Assembly: GCF_011751885.2 (NCBI RefSeq)
Contig: NZ_CP061771.1
Coordinates: 2,728,001 to 2,792,000, forward strand
Origin: Salinibacterium sp. ZJ450
GTDB lineage: Bacteria > Actinomycetota > Actinomycetes > Actinomycetales > Microbacteriaceae
Length of the DNA: 64,000 bases
Direction of reading: 5' to 3'
Positions within the stretch are counted from its first letter, which is position 1. Every line of letters begins with the position of its first letter. The position numbers were made by a program, and so were the translations under genes. The notes below the pieces were generated by a model. That model worked only from the letters and a program-made list of their open reading frames with translations. It had not been told where the DNA came from and ran no database searches. Below, piece after piece: positions 62,401 through 64,000 of the stretch.

Positions 62401-63469
62401 CTTTCACGCTCCACTTCGCGGTGGAGTTGCCGGCGAGGGCGTCTAGCACTGGATGCTCGCAGTTGGCGGCATCCGCGGTCAGTCCAGAGGCGACGTCCGC
62501 GAACGACGACACCACCAGACGCGGCTGAACGTTGAACCACTCCAGGTGGCTGGTGAGCCCGCGTAACCGGTCGATCACCGGGTTTGGCTTGAAGGCGCCG
62601 TCGTCGTCGGTGAGCCGCACGAAGGCCTCGGCATCCAGCGTGATCTGGAACTGCTCCTTCATGGCCCGGCCGAATTCCGGGTTGAGGAAGGCGTCGCCGC
62701 GCAGCTTGACCTCGAAGTCACGTCCGTGGCGGCGGATGGCGAGCGGCCGCAGCAGCACGGGAGCGCGGTACTCGACGCCGTCGTTGGTCCATTCGGCGAT
62801 GCCGATGCCCAGGTGGATCGAGTCGATGCCCCGCGCCGTGGAGAGCTCGAGACCCTTCGCGGCGATCAGCCCGGCCGCGCTCTTCGCGGCACGCAGCGCG
62901 AGGTCGTCGCGGATCAGGCTCGACAGCGGCGTGGTCTTGCCGGTGATGAACTGGGCGAGGCCGCCGGGATGCGTCACGCTCAACTCGATGCGCGTGCTCG
63001 GGGTGTCGGCGAAGTGCAGCAGCGGCGAGCGTCCGCCGATGGATGCCAGTTCGTCACGCCAGCTGGTGGCCGGCTCGGTCTCGGTGTCAGTCGCTTGAGC
63101 CAGCTTGTCCGCCTCGGTTCGTGGTTCGATCAGACTTGGCCGATCGGCAGTTGCGGCGCCGCGGGGCCGGGTGTTCACGGTGTTCTGCGACAGCCGGGTG
63201 CGGCCGAGCAGAGCGGCGTTCGGGGCCTCGTCGTCGGGCACTCGGTCGGCCGGGTTGGGCGGGGGGCTGTGGCGCAGGGCGCCGGTGGGCGCTTTGATCG
63301 GCACGGCGGTGTTCGGTATGGCGGTGTTCGGCATAGGACTGCTCGGCACCGCTTCGTCGGGGACGGCGCCGTTCGGAACAGCACCGTCTGGCACAGCACC
63401 CTCGGGCGCGCTGCTGTCTTGCACGCTGTCGCCCACGGAGGCCAGCTGCTCTACCGTCTCGTCAGTCAC
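59465..63469 (-). CDS. large SF1-helicase-like protein with degenerate ATPase motifs
   Basis: The 1334-residue protein has an N-terminal linker with repeated AVPxG units, then a DUF4011/SF1-like body. Helicase-like motifs are present in order but altered: Walker A region VVKTLPGTGGTQTIVNAL has G instead of the essential Lys; Walker B reads TVVIVDAGATTIAE without the DE pair; motif III VVAFGDPVTQTPTP; motif IV LTRSYRAGGEDLAEL; and motif VI LLAVGMTRARRHLKIV. A Vsr/PD-(D/E)XK-like C-terminal domain (MLRRLGWHYLRVHSFELFSD) follows. It is probably a non-ATPase scaffold or nucleic-acid binder. GTG at 63469 was chosen; upstream frame is not protein-like. Confidence 0.75.
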   Translation of the reverse strand: MTDETVEQLASVGDSVQDSSAPEGAVPDGAVPNGAVPDEAVPSSPMPNTAIPNTAVPIKAPTGALRHSPPPNPADRVPDDEAPNAALLGRTRLSQNTVNTRPRGAATADRPSLIEPRTEADKLAQATDTETEPATSWRDELASIGGRSPLLHFADTPSTRIELSVTHPGGLAQFITGKTTPLSSLIRDDLALRAAKSAAGLIAAKGLELSTARGIDSIHLGIGIAEWTNDGVEYRAPVLLRPLAIRRHGRDFEVKLRGDAFLNPEFGRAMKEQFQITLDAEAFVRLTDDDGAFKPNPVIDRLRGLTSHLEWFNVQPRLVVSSFADVASGLTADAANCEHPVLDALAGNSTAKWSVKEGHSEIEALGADMREPSTDVLLLDADSEQEQVVAEIAAGNSVVVKTLPGTGGTQTIVNALGALIGQNKRVLVVSPRRATLRGIAQRFGDVGLPGLAVAPRTLRRDIIRSISRNEKAKAAELAEVDDALVRLRTVLLDYRQALAKPDAVLSISVLDCVTELSRLALLPTPPSTTARLSRASVERLAHDRHRVADTMVQAASLGEFRYGPGDSPWYGAQFANGEEAGRAHALAKQLKAETLPRLLVRAGELIGSTRLRPFESVHELGIYLRLLTDLRDTLDKFLPVVFDRSISELIAATAPRREAPEMSSGNRRRLKKLAKEYVRPGVHVNDLHDALSRIQQQRILWQRFVASGVTPEVPVGIADVQVAYQEVTQDLSLLDGPLGYVSREQQLAFLPIDTLTQRITALAAESDVLNNLQERTALMTTLRDLELDPLINDLAMRHLPDSQVGAELELAWWQSALESLLEADRALLGANTPVLDRLEADFRLVDEAHAAGSAQLLGWQVAENWKLGIADWPDEASQLRKTLRRGDLTAFDLQTSAPHLSRAVAPVWLASPYEVHEIADTMPFDTVVIVDAGATTIAENVGAIRRARQVVAFGDPVTQTPTPFTIAIDEPETDVATSAPRPIDDRHDDSALAKLSELLPTLSLTRSYRAGGEDLAELVNRRFYGGRIQSLPWAGSFLGHGSLTLDYIEDGTGMPNPDDGSVESVDAEVQRVVELVLAHAATRPQESLMVLTASAKHAVRVQHAVLTAVAARPDISEIIIGDRPEPFAVLTLEQAVAQSRDRVIFSIGYGRTPHGRVLSDFGALGEPGGERLLAVGMTRARRHLKIVTCFRAEDIEEGRMNHGAVALAEILTEISARAAEDPLPDDSDPMLVDLARRLEKRGLVVALGHRNKLGLVAAHGGACIAIDTDAVLQRTSLRESLRLRPEMLRRLGWHYLRVHSFELFSDPDAVADKVCAIIGAPTGPITEPIGVVGA

Positions 63470-63637
63470 TCTTTCGGCACGCCACACGCAGGCAACCTTA
63501 AGCCGTATTAGCCCCGAAACCGCGCAGATACGCGGGGTTTCGGTCGACTGGTGAACTTCGCGGGAATTGTTTGCGGCATCCATCAGTTGAGCCGTTAGTA
63601 ATTCTCGACTTTCTTTCAGAATCAAAGGAAACCCGAT

Positions 63638-64000
63638 ATGGAAATTGCTCTCTGGATCGTTGCGGGCATCGCCGCCCTCCTCTTCCTCGCAGCCGGCGCA
63701 ATGAAGGCGCTGCAGCCGAAGGAAAAGCTCGCCACCTCGATGGGGTGGGTCAACGACTTCAGCGCCTCGCAGGTGAAGCTCATCGGCATGGCCGAGGTGC
63801 TGGGCGCGGTGGCTCTGGTGCTGCCTCCGATCGTCGGCATCGCGCCGATCCTGGTGCCGATCTCGGCGACCGCGGTCGCCGTGCTGATGGTCGGCGCGAT
63901 CGTGGTGCACGCACGCCGCAGCGAGAAGCAGGTCATCCCGGTGAACGTGGTGTTGCTGCTGCTCGCGCTGTTCGTGGCGGTGGGACGATTCTTCGTCGAG
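63638..64000 (+). CDS. DoxX-family membrane protein, 5' part (continues beyond window)
   Basis: AAAGGA precedes the ATG at 63638. The visible 121 residues (IVAGIAALLFLAAGAMKALQ, VKLIGMAEVLGAVALVLPPI, ATAVAVLMVGAIVVHARRSE and VVLLLLALFVAVGRF) match the four-helix DoxX-like family. It is divergent from the helicase-like gene. DoxX proteins are small membrane proteins linked to thiol or oxidative stress in mycobacteria; the role here is unknown. The stop lies beyond base 64000. Confidence 0.85.
   Translation, partial: MEIALWIVAGIAALLFLAAGAMKALQPKEKLATSMGWVNDFSASQVKLIGMAEVLGAVALVLPPIVGIAPILVPISATAVAVLMVGAIVVHARRSEKQVIPVNVVLLLLALFVAVGRFFVE

Overview
The window looks like a chromosomal segment of a high-GC Gram-positive actinobacterium, most likely a Microbacteriaceae member. 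The evidence is the GC-rich codon use, an aerobic class Ib ribonucleotide reductase operon in the order nrdH-nrdI-nrdE-nrdF, the neighbourhood of galU, 5-formyltetrahydrofolate cyclo-ligase, a serine-tailed FmdB-like protein and mscL, and many GTG starts. No plasmid or prophage replication genes are seen. Family assignments come from reading motifs, not from database searches.

The window falls into two parts. Roughly 1-37.5 kb is accessory and partly decayed. It holds transporters (EamA, NIPA-like, ClC, APC), small oxidoreductases, GNAT acetyltransferases, alpha/beta hydrolases with their own regulators, lipoproteins and an IS30-family element (about 34.8-36.0 kb). At least six of its genes are broken by single-base indels: an FMN-dependent alpha-hydroxy-acid dehydrogenase, an LLM flavin monooxygenase, a membrane protein, two GNATs and a lipoprotein. 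There are also truncated relics of superoxide dismutase, LexA and HflX. A 17-18 bp motif (roughly GGACSCTGARCGGGCASC) recurs about a dozen times between genes, always on the + strand.

From 37.7 kb to the end the sequence is tidier and more housekeeping-like. In order it carries nrdFEIH read on the minus strand, with NrdR-type boxes and DnaA-box-like sites in its promoter; two MFS transporters (a third, at 48.7 kb, lacks an obvious start codon); hydrolases; an orphan NarL-type response regulator; an aldo/keto reductase with a DUF1304 protein; DUF4349 and DUF488 proteins; an FMN reductase; a zinc alcohol dehydrogenase; a lipoprotein; tRNA-Ala(CGC); a GNAT; galU; 5-FCL; an FmdB-like protein; mscL; a 1334-residue SF1-helicase-like protein whose Walker A lysine is replaced; and a partial DoxX protein. 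Two copies of an 86 bp inverted-repeat element lie in this part.

Functional groupings include PhzF/XRE-cupin/EamA/PaiB (0-2.7 kb), which looks like a regulated metabolite-export unit, and M24 peptidase/APC permease/small membrane protein/M20 peptidase/APC permease (17.7-23.8 kb), which looks like peptide and amino-acid use. Three hydrolase loci carry their own regulators: a hydrolase-LuxR fusion, a WYL regulator divergent from a hydrolase, and a TPR regulator divergent from a hydrolase. A reductase/LLM flavoenzyme operon with a palindromic operator lies at 12.2-14.1 kb.
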